Shown here piece after piece: positions 1 through 8,868 of a stretch of DNA of 64,000 bases. The translations under genes and the position numbers were made by a program. Position 1 is the first letter of the stretch; each line of letters begins with the position of its first letter. Source of the stretch: Thalassospira profundimaris WP0211 (GTDB taxonomy: Bacteria; Pseudomonadota; Alphaproteobacteria; Rhodospirillales; Thalassospiraceae); contig NZ_AMRN01000004.1 in NCBI RefSeq assembly GCF_000300275.1, forward strand, positions 186,001 through 250,000, written 5' to 3'. The notes beneath the pieces are model-generated. The model was not told the origin of the DNA. It saw nothing but the letters and a program-made list of their open reading frames with translations, and ran no database searches.

Positions 1-409
1 CCATGCGCTGATCGAGCACATCACCGACATCTTCCATCACCCTTGGGTCAAGAAAACACACCACAACGTCGCCGGGATCGCGATCAAGGGTTTTAAAATC
101 ACCCCGGATGAAATCAAGGTTGGGCCGTGCGGCCAAAACCGCCCGCATCCGGCTGATGGCATAGGGGATTGGCGAAAGCTCGATACCGGTTACTTTGACG
201 TCCGGCCTTGCCCGCGCAATCGCCAGCGCCAGATCCCCCCAGCCAGATCCGAAATCCGTCACCGCCTTGGTATCGCCCGGGATATAGGCGATGATTTCGT
301 CGGCTGCCTTGGCCGATGTCGGCATCGGAACGGCCTTTAGACGGATTGCATAACCCGCAATCAGCGCCAAAATAATTCCGACAAGGGCCAGTACGGATAA
401 ATCAGTCAT
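1..409 (-). CDS. SAM-dependent methyltransferase, membrane-anchored (3' end cut by window edge)
   Basis: Reading leftward from an ATG at 407-409, the frame stays open to the window edge, so only the first 136 codons are present. The protein opens with a hydrophobic stretch (about residues 4-20, one membrane anchor). A class I methyltransferase SAM-binding motif I follows (DFGSGWGDLALA), then an acidic residue ending the second strand (TGIELSP). That order is typical of Rossmann-fold methyltransferases. The substrate cannot be told from this fragment. It is transcribed away from slyX, so the 110 bases between them must hold both start regions. Confidence 0.75.
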   Translation of the reverse strand, partial: MTDLSVLALVGIILALIAGYAIRLKAVPMPTSAKAADEIIAYIPGDTKAVTDFGSGWGDLALAIARARPDVKVTGIELSPIPYAISRMRAVLAARPNLDFIRGDFKTLDRDPGDVVVCFLDPRVMEDVGDVLDQRM

Positions 410-520
410 CAACCATCCAGATATGTTAGGGTCCGTGCCGCGCAGTGGTGCCACAGGCATGCGCGTACCGCAAGTCACGGCATACACAGCCAACTGAACA
501 CATTTGCAGAAGATACCGGA

Positions 521-739
521 ATGAGCCACGAAGAAACCGACACCCGCATAACCGAGCTTGAAATACAGCTTGCCCACATGGAAACCGTCGTCACCGACCT
601 GTCTGACATGATCAAAAAGCAGTGGGATCGCATCGATCTGCTTGAACGTCAGAACAAATTAATGTCGTCTGATGTTAAACGCATGATCGATTTCCTGCGT
701 ACAGCACCCGAAGACGACGCACCACCGCCGCACTATTGA
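521..739 (+). CDS. slyX: SlyX family protein
   Basis: This 72-residue acidic protein is the usual SlyX length. It has a predicted coiled coil over about residues 8-55 (TRITELEIQLAHMETVVTDL region, with leucine/isoleucine heptads) and the typical proline-rich C-terminus ending PPPHY. SlyX proteins are small coiled-coil proteins of uncertain role, named from a gene next to slyD in enterobacteria. The start ATG is the first in frame and sits just after AGATACCGGA. It is followed at 56 bases by the DUF3095 gene on the same strand and may share its transcript. The family call is firm; the function is unknown. Confidence 0.85.
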   Translation: MSHEETDTRITELEIQLAHMETVVTDLSDMIKKQWDRIDLLERQNKLMSSDVKRMIDFLRTAPEDDAPPPHY

Positions 740-794
740 TGGCACGCAGGGTTTGCTGCTTTCTGGCAATCGCGCCTGCCAATGAAAGATCGAT

Positions 795-1970
795 TTGACC
801 AACCTTTATCTCGACATACCGACCTTTGACGACTTCGGAAAGGTCCTTGACGGCACGGTGTATCATGCCCTGCCAGATGACTGGTGGGTGGGCACATCCG
901 ACGTCATTGGATCGACCAAGGCGGTCGAAGCCGGTCGATACAAGGACGTCAACATGGTCGGTGCGTCAGTGATCTGTGCTGTCAGCAATGTGCTTGGCCA
1001 TTCAGATTATCCGTTCCTGTTTGGTGGCGATGGCGCAAGTTTTGCCTGCCCCCCGGATCAGATTGACGCGGTGCGCGATACCATGGCATCGACGGCCACC
1101 TGGGCGGCGGAAACCCTGGATCTTGAATTGCGTGTCGGTCTTGTGCGGATCGGCGATATCCGGGCTGCTGGCCACGATGTCCGCATTGCGCGCTATGCCG
1201 TTTCCAATCCGGTTTCCTATGCCATGTTTGCCGGCGGCGGCATGCAATGGGCCGAAGATCAGATGAAACAGGGCAACAACATGATCCCGGCGGCTCCGCC
1301 CGGCAGTCGACCGGATCTGACCGGGCTTTCATGCCGCTGGTCCCCGATCCGGGCTGAGGGTTCAGACGTTATTCTGTCGATTATTGTTGCGGGACGTGAC
1401 GACCGCACCCGGTTTGATGCCACCGTTCATGAACTGTTTGCCATTCTTGATGACAGCCCGCGCAAAAGCAGCCCGATCCCCGAAAACGGGCCCGGCGTCG
1501 CCTTCCCGCCGCCCGGCATGCACCTTGAGGCAGAGGCCACCAAACACAAGGAAGGCGGTTATATCAAAGCATGGCTCAAGGCGCTTTACATCGCGCTGAT
1601 CGCGGCCATCCTGATGAAAACCGGCTGGAAACTGGGCGCGTTTGATCCAAGGCGCTATCGCGATTACACCGGCTATAACACCGACTTTCGCAAGTTCGGT
1701 GATGGGCTTTGGATGACGGTGAATTGCAGTTTGACCCGTGCCGAGGAAGTCGAAGCCCTTTTGCATGCGGCAGAACTGCAAGGCGATATTCATTTTGGCA
1801 CCCATCGCCAACGCAGCGCGATCATGACCTGCATCGTACCCTCCATCACAAGCGATGCGCATTTCCATTTTCTTGATGGCGGCGAAGGCGGCTATACCGC
1901 GGCGGCCACGGCGTTCAAGGCAAAAAGAAAGCGCGATCAGGCCAGTGGCACATCCCCCGCAAATGCGTGA
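795..1970 (+). CDS. DUF3095 family protein, nucleotide-cyclase-like
   Basis: The 391-residue protein starts at a TTG with GAAAG six bases upstream; the nearby ATG at 782 is out of frame. The N-terminal half resembles a class III nucleotide cyclase palm domain: the metal-binding-like segment DVIGSTKA (residues 36-43) and the FGGDGASF turn (76-83) are spaced as in cyclase/GGDEF folds. The C-terminal half (about 230-391) contains a segment around WLKALYIALIAAILMKTGWK that is hydrophobic but short, and a conserved DPRRYRDYTGYNTDFRKFGDG block typical of the DUF3095 family. Family membership is recognised; catalytic activity, if any, is inference. It lies downstream of slyX and before a LysR regulator. 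Confidence 0.8.
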   Translation: MTNLYLDIPTFDDFGKVLDGTVYHALPDDWWVGTSDVIGSTKAVEAGRYKDVNMVGASVICAVSNVLGHSDYPFLFGGDGASFACPPDQIDAVRDTMASTATWAAETLDLELRVGLVRIGDIRAAGHDVRIARYAVSNPVSYAMFAGGGMQWAEDQMKQGNNMIPAAPPGSRPDLTGLSCRWSPIRAEGSDVILSIIVAGRDDRTRFDATVHELFAILDDSPRKSSPIPENGPGVAFPPPGMHLEAEATKHKEGGYIKAWLKALYIALIAAILMKTGWKLGAFDPRRYRDYTGYNTDFRKFGDGLWMTVNCSLTRAEEVEALLHAAELQGDIHFGTHRQRSAIMTCIVPSITSDAHFHFLDGGEGGYTAAATAFKAKRKRDQASGTSPANA

Positions 1971-2062
1971 AACGCATCGATTGTGACGCTACAATAGATT
2001 TCTTGCATGACCATGGATTATCCCGGACACTTCCCTGATCCCGAACGGATCAGGATAGCCCC

Positions 2063-3010
2063 ATGGACACCCGCGAGCTTGAAACCCTTATCGCCGTTGC
2101 AGACGCGCAATCCTTTCACGGTGCCGCAGATCGCCTTGGCCTGACGCAACCGGCCGTCACCCGCCGTATTCAGCGTCTTGAAGAACGCATTGGCAAAAGC
2201 CTGTTTGACCGGGCCACCAAACCCCTGCAACCAACCATCGCCGGGCACCGGGCGCTTACCGAGGCACGCGATCTGTTGCGCCGCCTTGAAGGTTTCAGTG
2301 ACTCGGTTCTTGGCAACACCAAACGCCACGGCCCGTTTCGCCTCGGCGTAAGCCACGGGGCCGCCCCGCTTCTGGCCGCCCGAGAACTCCGTTCCCTGCA
2401 TCAGGCCTTCCCGGATATGTCGCTTTCGATCAAAAGCGGCTGGTCAGCCGAACTTCTTCCCCTTCTGCGTCGGGGTGAAATTGATGCCATGCTGTCGCTT
2501 GACGGGCCAAACGGCATTGTTGGCGGGGTGCAAAGCCGCGATCTGCCCGCCAGCTTGTCACCGCAAACCTTGCTCGATGACGAAATCGTTGCCATCGGTC
2601 CGAAATCATCCCGTTCCCATCCGACAACCATCGCCGAACTTGCCAAAAACCCGATGATCCTGATGCCCGAAGGCTGCACCTTCCGCGCGCTTGGCAATGC
2701 ATGGGCGCATAAAAATGGGGTCGAGTTCACCTCGGTGCTTGAGGTCTCCGCCCTTGAATTGCAGATCGAAATGGTCGCCGCCGGGGCCGGTTACGGGATC
2801 ATGGCACGTCGGTTTTGCCAGCACAGCCCGGCTGCAAACCGGATCAAGATACTTGATATTCCCGGCATGAACTGGGGCATGGCCATCACCCTGATCCGGC
2901 GCGCATCAAGCTCTGATCTTGACGATATTATCGACAAGGTTGGCGAACTGGTGATTAATGCGGGCAAAGCATCCGATAACCCCCATGCAGAAATGTTATC
3001 AGCATCATAA
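2063..3010 (+). CDS. LysR family transcriptional regulator
   Basis: The 315-residue protein has the LysR layout: an N-terminal winged helix-turn-helix (residues 2-60, with the family signature FHGAADRLGLTQPAVTRRIQ) followed by a type 2 periplasmic-binding-like effector domain (about 90-295). The start ATG has an AGGA-type ribosome site upstream (CAGGATAGCCCC). It is immediately followed, 76 bases on and in the same direction, by an MFS transporter, so the natural inference is that it controls that transporter in response to the transported compound. The effector is not identifiable from sequence. Confidence 0.9.
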   Translation: MDTRELETLIAVADAQSFHGAADRLGLTQPAVTRRIQRLEERIGKSLFDRATKPLQPTIAGHRALTEARDLLRRLEGFSDSVLGNTKRHGPFRLGVSHGAAPLLAARELRSLHQAFPDMSLSIKSGWSAELLPLLRRGEIDAMLSLDGPNGIVGGVQSRDLPASLSPQTLLDDEIVAIGPKSSRSHPTTIAELAKNPMILMPEGCTFRALGNAWAHKNGVEFTSVLEVSALELQIEMVAAGAGYGIMARRFCQHSPAANRIKILDIPGMNWGMAITLIRRASSSDLDDIIDKVGELVINAGKASDNPHAEMLSAS

Positions 3011-3086
3011 TCCGAATGAATTGGACGCATAGCGCCACCGCGTTCAATATCGCCACCAAACAATAATCCCTCTCGGAGGAACGCCT

Positions 3087-4349
3087 ATGAGCCCCACTCA
3101 AAGCTCGCCCCACAGCCCCACACGCATGACCATCATGCGGGCGAAAAAATGGTTCCCGTGGCTGGTTCTGCTTTCAGGCTGCCTTGTTTTGTCACTGAAC
3201 CTTGGTGTGCGTCAGTCGCTTGGCCTGTTTATCCCCGATATGCTCAACGACACCGGCTGGAACGCTGCCACCTTTGGTCTGGCCTTTGCCATTCAAAACC
3301 TGATGTGGGGTATCTCGGCCCCGATCGCCGGTGCCATTGCGGACCGTTTTGGCACGACCCGCACCCTGATTGGCGGTGGTATCGTTTATGCGCTTGGGCT
3401 TTATCTGATGGGCACATCCGCCTCCCCCGGCGAGCTTTACCTCACCGCAGGTTTCCTGATTGGCACCGGTGTTGGCATAACGAGTTTTCCGGTGGTGCTT
3501 GCCGCCATCAGCCGCGTTTTCAGCAATGAAAAGCGAAGCTTCGCATTGGGTCTGGCATCCGCCGGTGGTTCAGTTGGTCAGTTGGTGATGGCCCCGACCA
3601 CCCAGGCGCTCAACAGCTCGCTTGGTTATGTCTCGGCCCTTGTTATCCTCGCAGCCATTTCGATGCTGATCATCCCGGCTGCCTTTGCCATGACAGGCAA
3701 GGCCGAAGGCAACAGCCCGACCGCCACCCCCGATCTGGGTCCGCAGGGCTTGGCCGCCGCGTTTCACGAGGCCCGCAAACATCGCGGCTTCGCATTGCTC
3801 AATGCCGGTTTCTTTGTCTGCGGTTTCCACATTGCGGTGATCGCCACCCACCTTCCGACCTTTACCGAACTTTGCGGCTTGCCCCGTTCGGTCGCCGCCG
3901 AAGGTCTGGCCTTGATCGGTCTGTTTAACATTGTCGGCACGCTTACGGCCGGTTGGGCCGGTGGCAAATGGCGCAAGAAATATGGCCTGTCGTTTATTTA
4001 CGGCATGCGTGCGCTGGTCATCGTGATCTTTATCTTTGCGCCCAAAACATCTGAAACCATCTTGCTGTTTTCAGCATCGATGGGCGCACTTTGGCTTTCG
4101 ACCGTGCCGCTGACCAGTGGCCTGATCGCACAGGTCTTTGGGCCGCGTTACATGGCAACGCTGTTTGGCATTGTGATGCTATCCCATCAGATCGGCGCGT
4201 TCTTTGGCGCCTGGATGGGTGGCATTGTCTATGACCTTACCGGCAATTTCGATGCCGTCTGGTGGGCATCGGTGGCACTCGGCGTCTTTGCCGCCATCGT
4301 CCATATGCCCATTGATGACAGGGAACTGCGCGCCACGGCCAAGGCATAG
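3087..4349 (+). CDS. MFS transporter (12-TM, OFA/MCT-like)
   Basis: This 420-residue integral membrane protein has about twelve hydrophobic segments in two halves, with a charged central loop near residues 205-225. The N-terminal half carries the MFS motif A-like loop GAIADRFGTTRT after TM2. Similar proteins are annotated as oxalate/formate or monocarboxylate-type MFS carriers; the substrate here is unknown. A strong ribosome site (CTCGGAGGAACGCCT) precedes the ATG. It is placed behind the LysR gene and ends in a strong terminator, so it closes this transcription unit. Confidence 0.88.
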   Translation: MSPTQSSPHSPTRMTIMRAKKWFPWLVLLSGCLVLSLNLGVRQSLGLFIPDMLNDTGWNAATFGLAFAIQNLMWGISAPIAGAIADRFGTTRTLIGGGIVYALGLYLMGTSASPGELYLTAGFLIGTGVGITSFPVVLAAISRVFSNEKRSFALGLASAGGSVGQLVMAPTTQALNSSLGYVSALVILAAISMLIIPAAFAMTGKAEGNSPTATPDLGPQGLAAAFHEARKHRGFALLNAGFFVCGFHIAVIATHLPTFTELCGLPRSVAAEGLALIGLFNIVGTLTAGWAGGKWRKKYGLSFIYGMRALVIVIFIFAPKTSETILLFSASMGALWLSTVPLTSGLIAQVFGPRYMATLFGIVMLSHQIGAFFGAWMGGIVYDLTGNFDAVWWASVALGVFAAIVHMPIDDRELRATAKA

Positions 4350-4375
4350 GCTTGCCGCGCATTTCACAATTCAAA

Positions 4376-4410
4376 GCAGCGCCCGGCACCATTCGGGCGC
4401 TGCTTTTTTT
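4376..4410 (+). terminator. Rho-independent terminator after the MFS gene
   Basis: A perfect 10-bp stem (GCAGCGCCCG / CGGGCGCTGC) with an 8-base loop is followed directly by seven T residues. It lies 27 bases past the MFS stop codon and before greB, so it separates the two transcription units. Confidence 0.93.
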
Positions 4411-4452
4411 GTCCTCTTTTCCAAGCATCGGCTTTGCGTTAAAACGCAGACC

Positions 4453-4932
4453 ATGGACAGACCGATTTACATCACCCCCGAAGGGCTAGACGCCCTTAAA
4501 TCCGAACTCGACCACCTTTGGAAAAAGGAACGGCCGGAAGTCGTGGCTGTTGTCCATTGGGCAGCGGGCAATGGCGACCGTTCGGAAAACGGGGATTACA
4601 TCTATGGCAAAAAGCGCCTGCGCGAAATTGATCGCCGTGTGCGTTATCTGCGCAAGCGGATCGAAGATGCCGTCGTTGTCCGCTCTGATGAACAACCCGA
4701 TCATGCCCACATCTTCTTTGGCGCAACGGTCACCTATGTGAATGCCCGCGACGAAGAAAAAACCATCCGTATCGTTGGCGAGGACGAGGCCGACAGCCTC
4801 AATGGCAAGATCAGCTGGATCTCCCCGGTGGCGCGTGCCCTGATGAAATCAGGTGTCGGCGATGTCGTCACCGTTCGAACACCCTCGGGCGAGGATGAGC
4901 TTGAAATCCTCGAGATCAGCTACCCCGGCTAA
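4453..4932 (+). CDS. greB: Transcription elongation factor GreB
   Basis: This 159-residue protein rescues backtracked RNA polymerase by stimulating transcript cleavage. The N-terminal coiled coil (about 1-75) carries the acidic-tip signature GDRSENGDYIYGKKRLRE, which distinguishes GreB (YGKKRL) from GreA. The C-terminal FKBP-like domain (about 82-157) is complete. The open frame continues upstream to 4204 through the previous gene and terminator, so the true start is the ATG at 4453 (MDRPIYITPEG). The ribosome site is weak; an inverted repeat TGCGTT-AA-AACGCA sits just before the start and could form a small hairpin over it. Confidence 0.92.
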   Translation: MDRPIYITPEGLDALKSELDHLWKKERPEVVAVVHWAAGNGDRSENGDYIYGKKRLREIDRRVRYLRKRIEDAVVVRSDEQPDHAHIFFGATVTYVNARDEEKTIRIVGEDEADSLNGKISWISPVARALMKSGVGDVVTVRTPSGEDELEILEISYPG

Positions 4933-5035
4933 TCATCGCAAACCGTGCGAAGAACGGCCAAAATCGTGGTCGATTTGAATAACATATTGATATCATGTAC
5001 ACTTGCCCCATTCAGGACAGATGGAGAGCAAGCTT

Positions 5036-5659
5036 ATGGGGACCGAAAACCCACTTTTGACGCGCGCCTATGCCCTGGCTGGGGACCGCGATGATATTCG
5101 TGCGGTATATGCCGATTGGGCGGAAAGCTATGATGATGACACGCTGATTGGCATGGGCTATGTCGCCCCGGCGATTGCTGCGGAAACACTGGCATCCGAA
5201 ATCAGTTCATCGGACCGAGTGCTTGATGCCGGGTGTGGCACCGGACTGGTTGGCAAGGAACTGCACGAACAGTGCGAACCCACGATTGACGGTGTCGACC
5301 TGAGTGCTGACATGCTGAAAAAGGCGCGCCAAAAGGGCGTTTATGACGCACTTGAAACGGCCGACCTGACCCAGAAACTTGATATCAAAGATGATGCCTA
5401 TGACGGTGTCATCAGTGTCGGCGTGTTTACATCCGGCCATGTCGGTCCAAGCGCAATGAATGAACTCGTGCGCGTGATCAAGCCCGGCGCACCGGCTGTT
5501 ATCACGGTTCATGAAAAGGTCTGGGACAAGGACGGCTACGCCGACCATCTTGAGCAAATGGAACAGGACGGCATCGCCAAAATCCGCGAAATCCGAGAGG
5601 CCCCCTATCACCAAAAAGAGGGCTATTCCTGTAAGCTATGCATTCTTGAAGCGGCCTGA
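5036..5659 (+). CDS. Class I SAM-dependent methyltransferase
   Basis: The 207-residue protein contains the SAM-binding motif I VLDAGCGTGLVG at about residues 62-73, an acidic post-strand residue (DGVDLS) and a motif IV-like segment YDGVISVGVF. The fold is certain; the substrate is not recognised. The ATG at 5036 has GGAG nine bases upstream, which favours it over the in-frame ATG at 5021 and a TTG at 5003. The stop codon lies inside a perfect 12-bp palindrome (5657-5668) and faces the end of hrpB only 11 bases away, so the two genes converge with almost no spacer. Confidence 0.85.
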   Translation: MGTENPLLTRAYALAGDRDDIRAVYADWAESYDDDTLIGMGYVAPAIAAETLASEISSSDRVLDAGCGTGLVGKELHEQCEPTIDGVDLSADMLKKARQKGVYDALETADLTQKLDIKDDAYDGVISVGVFTSGHVGPSAMNELVRVIKPGAPAVITVHEKVWDKDGYADHLEQMEQDGIAKIREIREAPYHQKEGYSCKLCILEAA

Positions 5660-5670
5660 GCGCGCTCACC

Positions 5671-8178
5671 CTACATCCGGCTTTTAACCCGCCGTGTTGG
5701 TTCGGCGACTTGTGGGTCGTCGGGCCAGTAATGTTTGGGATAGCGCCCCTTCATCTCGGCCTTCACCTGCGCATAGGACCCGTTCCAGAACCCGATCAGA
5801 TCACTTGTCACCTGAATGGGGCGTTGCGCGGGGGATAGCAGATGCAAGGTCACCGCGACCTTGCCATTCACCACCTTTGGCGTTTCGGTGGCACCAAACA
5901 TTTCCTGCATACGCACCGGCAAAGCGGGTGTTTCACCACTATAATCAATGCGGATGTTTGAACCCGTGGGGACCTGCCAATGGGTAGGTGCCAGACGATC
6001 CATTTCCTGTCGCTGGTTCCAGTCGATCCCGGCAAGCAACGCTTCAGACAGGTTGATCTGTTTAAGCTGGCCTCGTTTGGTAATGCCGCCGAGATAGGGT
6101 GCCAACCAGTCTTCAAGCGATGCCAAAAGCCCTTCATCAGAAACATCGGGCCAGGCATCGCCCTCCACCCGATGAAGAAACGCCAGCCTTGCGCGCAGGC
6201 CTTCTGATGCCTTGTCCCATGGCAGGCAATGCAGACCAAGCTTGCGGATGCCCTCGATCATGGCCGCTGCAATAGCCTCCGGATCGGCTTCGTCATGGGT
6301 GGCTTTTTCATCCAACACCAGCGCGCCGATCCGGCGTTGCCAACGGGCGGCAACCGCATCGCTTTGCGCGTCCCAGAAGACTTCGGTGCCCTCGGATATC
6401 TGATCGGCAAAATGGGTTTCAAGGGTTGCACGCGCCACCGGGGCTGCAAGGTAAATCTTGGCCTCGCGCGCCTGCCCGTCCAGTTCGGCCACCGCGATAT
6501 AGGGCTCATTGGCGATACTGTCTTCATTGGGCAAAACACCGCCGCGCCCGCCCGACAGGCGATAGCGCGCGTCCGCCCCCTTGCGGCGCTCCCCGATCCG
6601 GTCGGGATAGGCAAAGGCGAGCAACAATCCAACCTCATCGGCCCGATCCACGCGCGCGGTATAGGGTTTTGCCAACCCGCCCTGCTTGACAGCATCGCGC
6701 AAACGGCGGGCAAGTTGCTTGGCGGCCTCCGATATCATTTTGGGCGCCCGGCCCTTGATGATCGCTTCCACCCGAATGCGTAAATCCGCCCCGCGCCCGC
6801 GCATGAAATCACGATCAGACAACAACGCCACCAGCGCACAGGCGACATCATCGAGGCCAAGCTGCGCACCACGCAACATCATGTGCGCCAACCGCGGATG
6901 GACCGGCAATCCGGCCATGGCCGTGCCCATCGGCGTAATGCGGTTTTCGCCATCAAGTGCTTCAAGGCCGCGCAAGACATCGCGCGCCTGATCGATCTTG
7001 GCGCGATCGGGCACATCGAGCCACAGCAGCGTCTCGGGATCGGTAACACCCCAGCGCGCCAACTCAAGCGTCAGCGGTGCCAGATCGGCATCAGATATTT
7101 CGGGCGCGGTAAAGGCCGCACGCGCGCGGTGTTCATTTTCTGGCCACAGGCGATAACAAACGCCCGGTTCCAGTCGCCCGGCGCGGCCACGGCGTTGCTC
7201 GGCACTGGCTTGCGATGATTTGACCGTGACCAACCGCGTCATGCCCGATGCCGGATCAAAGCGCGGCAAACGTTGCAGGCCACTATCAATCACCACCCGG
7301 ATGCCATCAATGGTCAGCGACGTTTCGGCAATGGCGGTGGCCAGAACGACTTTGCGCTTGCCGTCCGGGGCTGGCTGGATCGCGATGTCCTGTGCCTTGG
7401 CATCCATAGCGCCATAAAGCGGGGCGATGATGACATCACTTCCCACCTCATCCTTAAGCGCACTTTCAACCCGGGTGATTTCGCCCTGCCCGGGCAGGAA
7501 GGCCAGGATCGATCCGCTTTCCTCGCGAAGGGCGGTTTTGATCGCGCCGGTCATTTCCACATCAATGCGGACATTGCCCCATTTATCGGGCTTGGGGGCC
7601 AAATATTTCGTTTCAACCGGATAGGCCCGGCCTTCGGATGTGATCACCGGGCAATCGCCCATCAGTCGCGCAATCGGATCGCCATCAAGGGTGGCCGACA
7701 TGACCACAAGGCGCAGGTCATCACGAAGCGCCCCCTGCGTTTCAAGGGCAAGGGCGAGGCCCAGATCGGCATCCAATGATCGTTCGTGAAATTCATCAAA
7801 CAGGACGGCGGCAACACCCGAAAGTTCGGGGTCATCCTGAATCATGCGGATCAGAATGCCCTCGGTCACGACCTCGATCTTCGTGTCCTTGGAAATCTTG
7901 CTGTCAAACCGGACGCGATAACCCACACGCGCGCCAACCGCCTCGCCGAGTAACTGCGCCATGCGCCGCGCACTGGCACGCGCGGCCAGACGCCGGGGCT
8001 CCAACATGATGATCTTCTGATCCCCGCGCCACGCGCAATCAAGCAACGCCAGCGGCACCTTGGTCGTCTTGCCTGCACCCGGTGGCGCCTGCAGCACGGC
8101 ATTGGTGCCCAGATCAAGCGCAGAGACAAGCTCCGGCAGGACGGCATCAATTGGCAGGGCGGGAAATCGGGAACTCAT
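5671..8178 (-). CDS. hrpB: ATP-dependent helicase HrpB
   Basis: The 835-residue protein is a DEAH-box superfamily 2 helicase. Motif I is APPGAGKTT (residues 31-39), motif II is DEFH followed by ERSLDADLG, motif III is SAT, and motif VI is QRRGRAGR. The helicase-associated domain and the HrpB C-terminal domain (ending in the SYAQVKAEMKGRYPKHYWPDDP block characteristic of HrpB) follow, giving the normal length of 810-840. HrpB proteins are conserved in many proteobacteria, but their RNA targets are poorly known. The ATG at 8178 has only a weak upstream ribosome site. Confidence 0.94.
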   Translation of the reverse strand: MSSRFPALPIDAVLPELVSALDLGTNAVLQAPPGAGKTTKVPLALLDCAWRGDQKIIMLEPRRLAARASARRMAQLLGEAVGARVGYRVRFDSKISKDTKIEVVTEGILIRMIQDDPELSGVAAVLFDEFHERSLDADLGLALALETQGALRDDLRLVVMSATLDGDPIARLMGDCPVITSEGRAYPVETKYLAPKPDKWGNVRIDVEMTGAIKTALREESGSILAFLPGQGEITRVESALKDEVGSDVIIAPLYGAMDAKAQDIAIQPAPDGKRKVVLATAIAETSLTIDGIRVVIDSGLQRLPRFDPASGMTRLVTVKSSQASAEQRRGRAGRLEPGVCYRLWPENEHRARAAFTAPEISDADLAPLTLELARWGVTDPETLLWLDVPDRAKIDQARDVLRGLEALDGENRITPMGTAMAGLPVHPRLAHMMLRGAQLGLDDVACALVALLSDRDFMRGRGADLRIRVEAIIKGRAPKMISEAAKQLARRLRDAVKQGGLAKPYTARVDRADEVGLLLAFAYPDRIGERRKGADARYRLSGGRGGVLPNEDSIANEPYIAVAELDGQAREAKIYLAAPVARATLETHFADQISEGTEVFWDAQSDAVAARWQRRIGALVLDEKATHDEADPEAIAAAMIEGIRKLGLHCLPWDKASEGLRARLAFLHRVEGDAWPDVSDEGLLASLEDWLAPYLGGITKRGQLKQINLSEALLAGIDWNQRQEMDRLAPTHWQVPTGSNIRIDYSGETPALPVRMQEMFGATETPKVVNGKVAVTLHLLSPAQRPIQVTSDLIGFWNGSYAQVKAEMKGRYPKHYWPDDPQVAEPTRRVKSRM

Positions 8179-8439
8179 ATGTTTTTCAATACTCAGCTTG
8201 GCACGGCAGATACCTGTTAGCGGGCATTGCCTAGCAATATCCCTGCGGGGTTGGCCGGGGCAATGAAAATCACGCCAGAATTTATTCTGACACGGGATAT
8301 CGATTGATCGGCCTCAATGCGCGCGAGCCTGATGATGATAGGATGATTTTATTGTTTTGGGCAGTTTCCCGCCTTCGACCTGCAAAATGCGACGGGCCAT
8401 CTGCACATAATGGTCTCATCCCTTTGGAACAGGAGACTT

Positions 8440-8859
8440 ATGATGAAAAGATATCTCGCAATTACCGCAATCGGACTGATGCTTGCCGGTGCCCTTGGCG
8501 TCGCCCAGGCCCAACAAGGCCCGCAAATGATGAACCCCAACGGCCAAGGCATGATGCAAGGTCCGGGCATGATGGGTCAGGGATATGGCCCGGGCAACGG
8601 AGAAGGTTACGGTCCCTGCAACACGATGCCGTGCAATAACGGCGCGATGGGTTCCGGTATGATGAATGGTGCCATGATGAATGGCGGCATGATGATGGGC
8701 AAGATGCATGGCCCGGAAATGATGATCGTCATGATGGACACCAACGGCGATGGCCAATTGGCGCTTGAAGAATTCCAGGCAGTCCATAACCGGATGTTCA
8801 ACTATCTTGATGAAAACGGCGATGGGCAGCTGACAGTCGACGAGCTGCACCAACGCTAA
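8440..8859 (+). CDS. Secreted Met-rich EF-hand domain protein
   Basis: The 139-residue protein begins with a Sec signal peptide (MMKRYLAITAIGLMLAGA, likely cut after AQA near residue 24). A linker of about 65 residues rich in Met, Gly and Asn follows, with one CNTMPC cysteine pair. Two EF-hand calcium loops come last: DTNGDGQLALEE (about 99-110) and DENGDGQLTVDE (about 122-133). It is therefore a probable periplasmic calcium-binding protein, with a linker that could also bind copper or silver through methionines (inference). AGGAGA four bases before the ATG at 8440 fixes the start; a longer reading from 8410 would spoil the signal peptide. Confidence 0.82.
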   Translation: MMKRYLAITAIGLMLAGALGVAQAQQGPQMMNPNGQGMMQGPGMMGQGYGPGNGEGYGPCNTMPCNNGAMGSGMMNGAMMNGGMMMGKMHGPEMMIVMMDTNGDGQLALEEFQAVHNRMFNYLDENGDGQLTVDELHQR

Positions 8860-8868
8860 CCGCCGAGT

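Noticed and set aside
5657-5668. TGAGCGCGCTCA palindrome as a terminator
   Set aside because: Perfect palindrome over a stop codon, but without loop or T-run.
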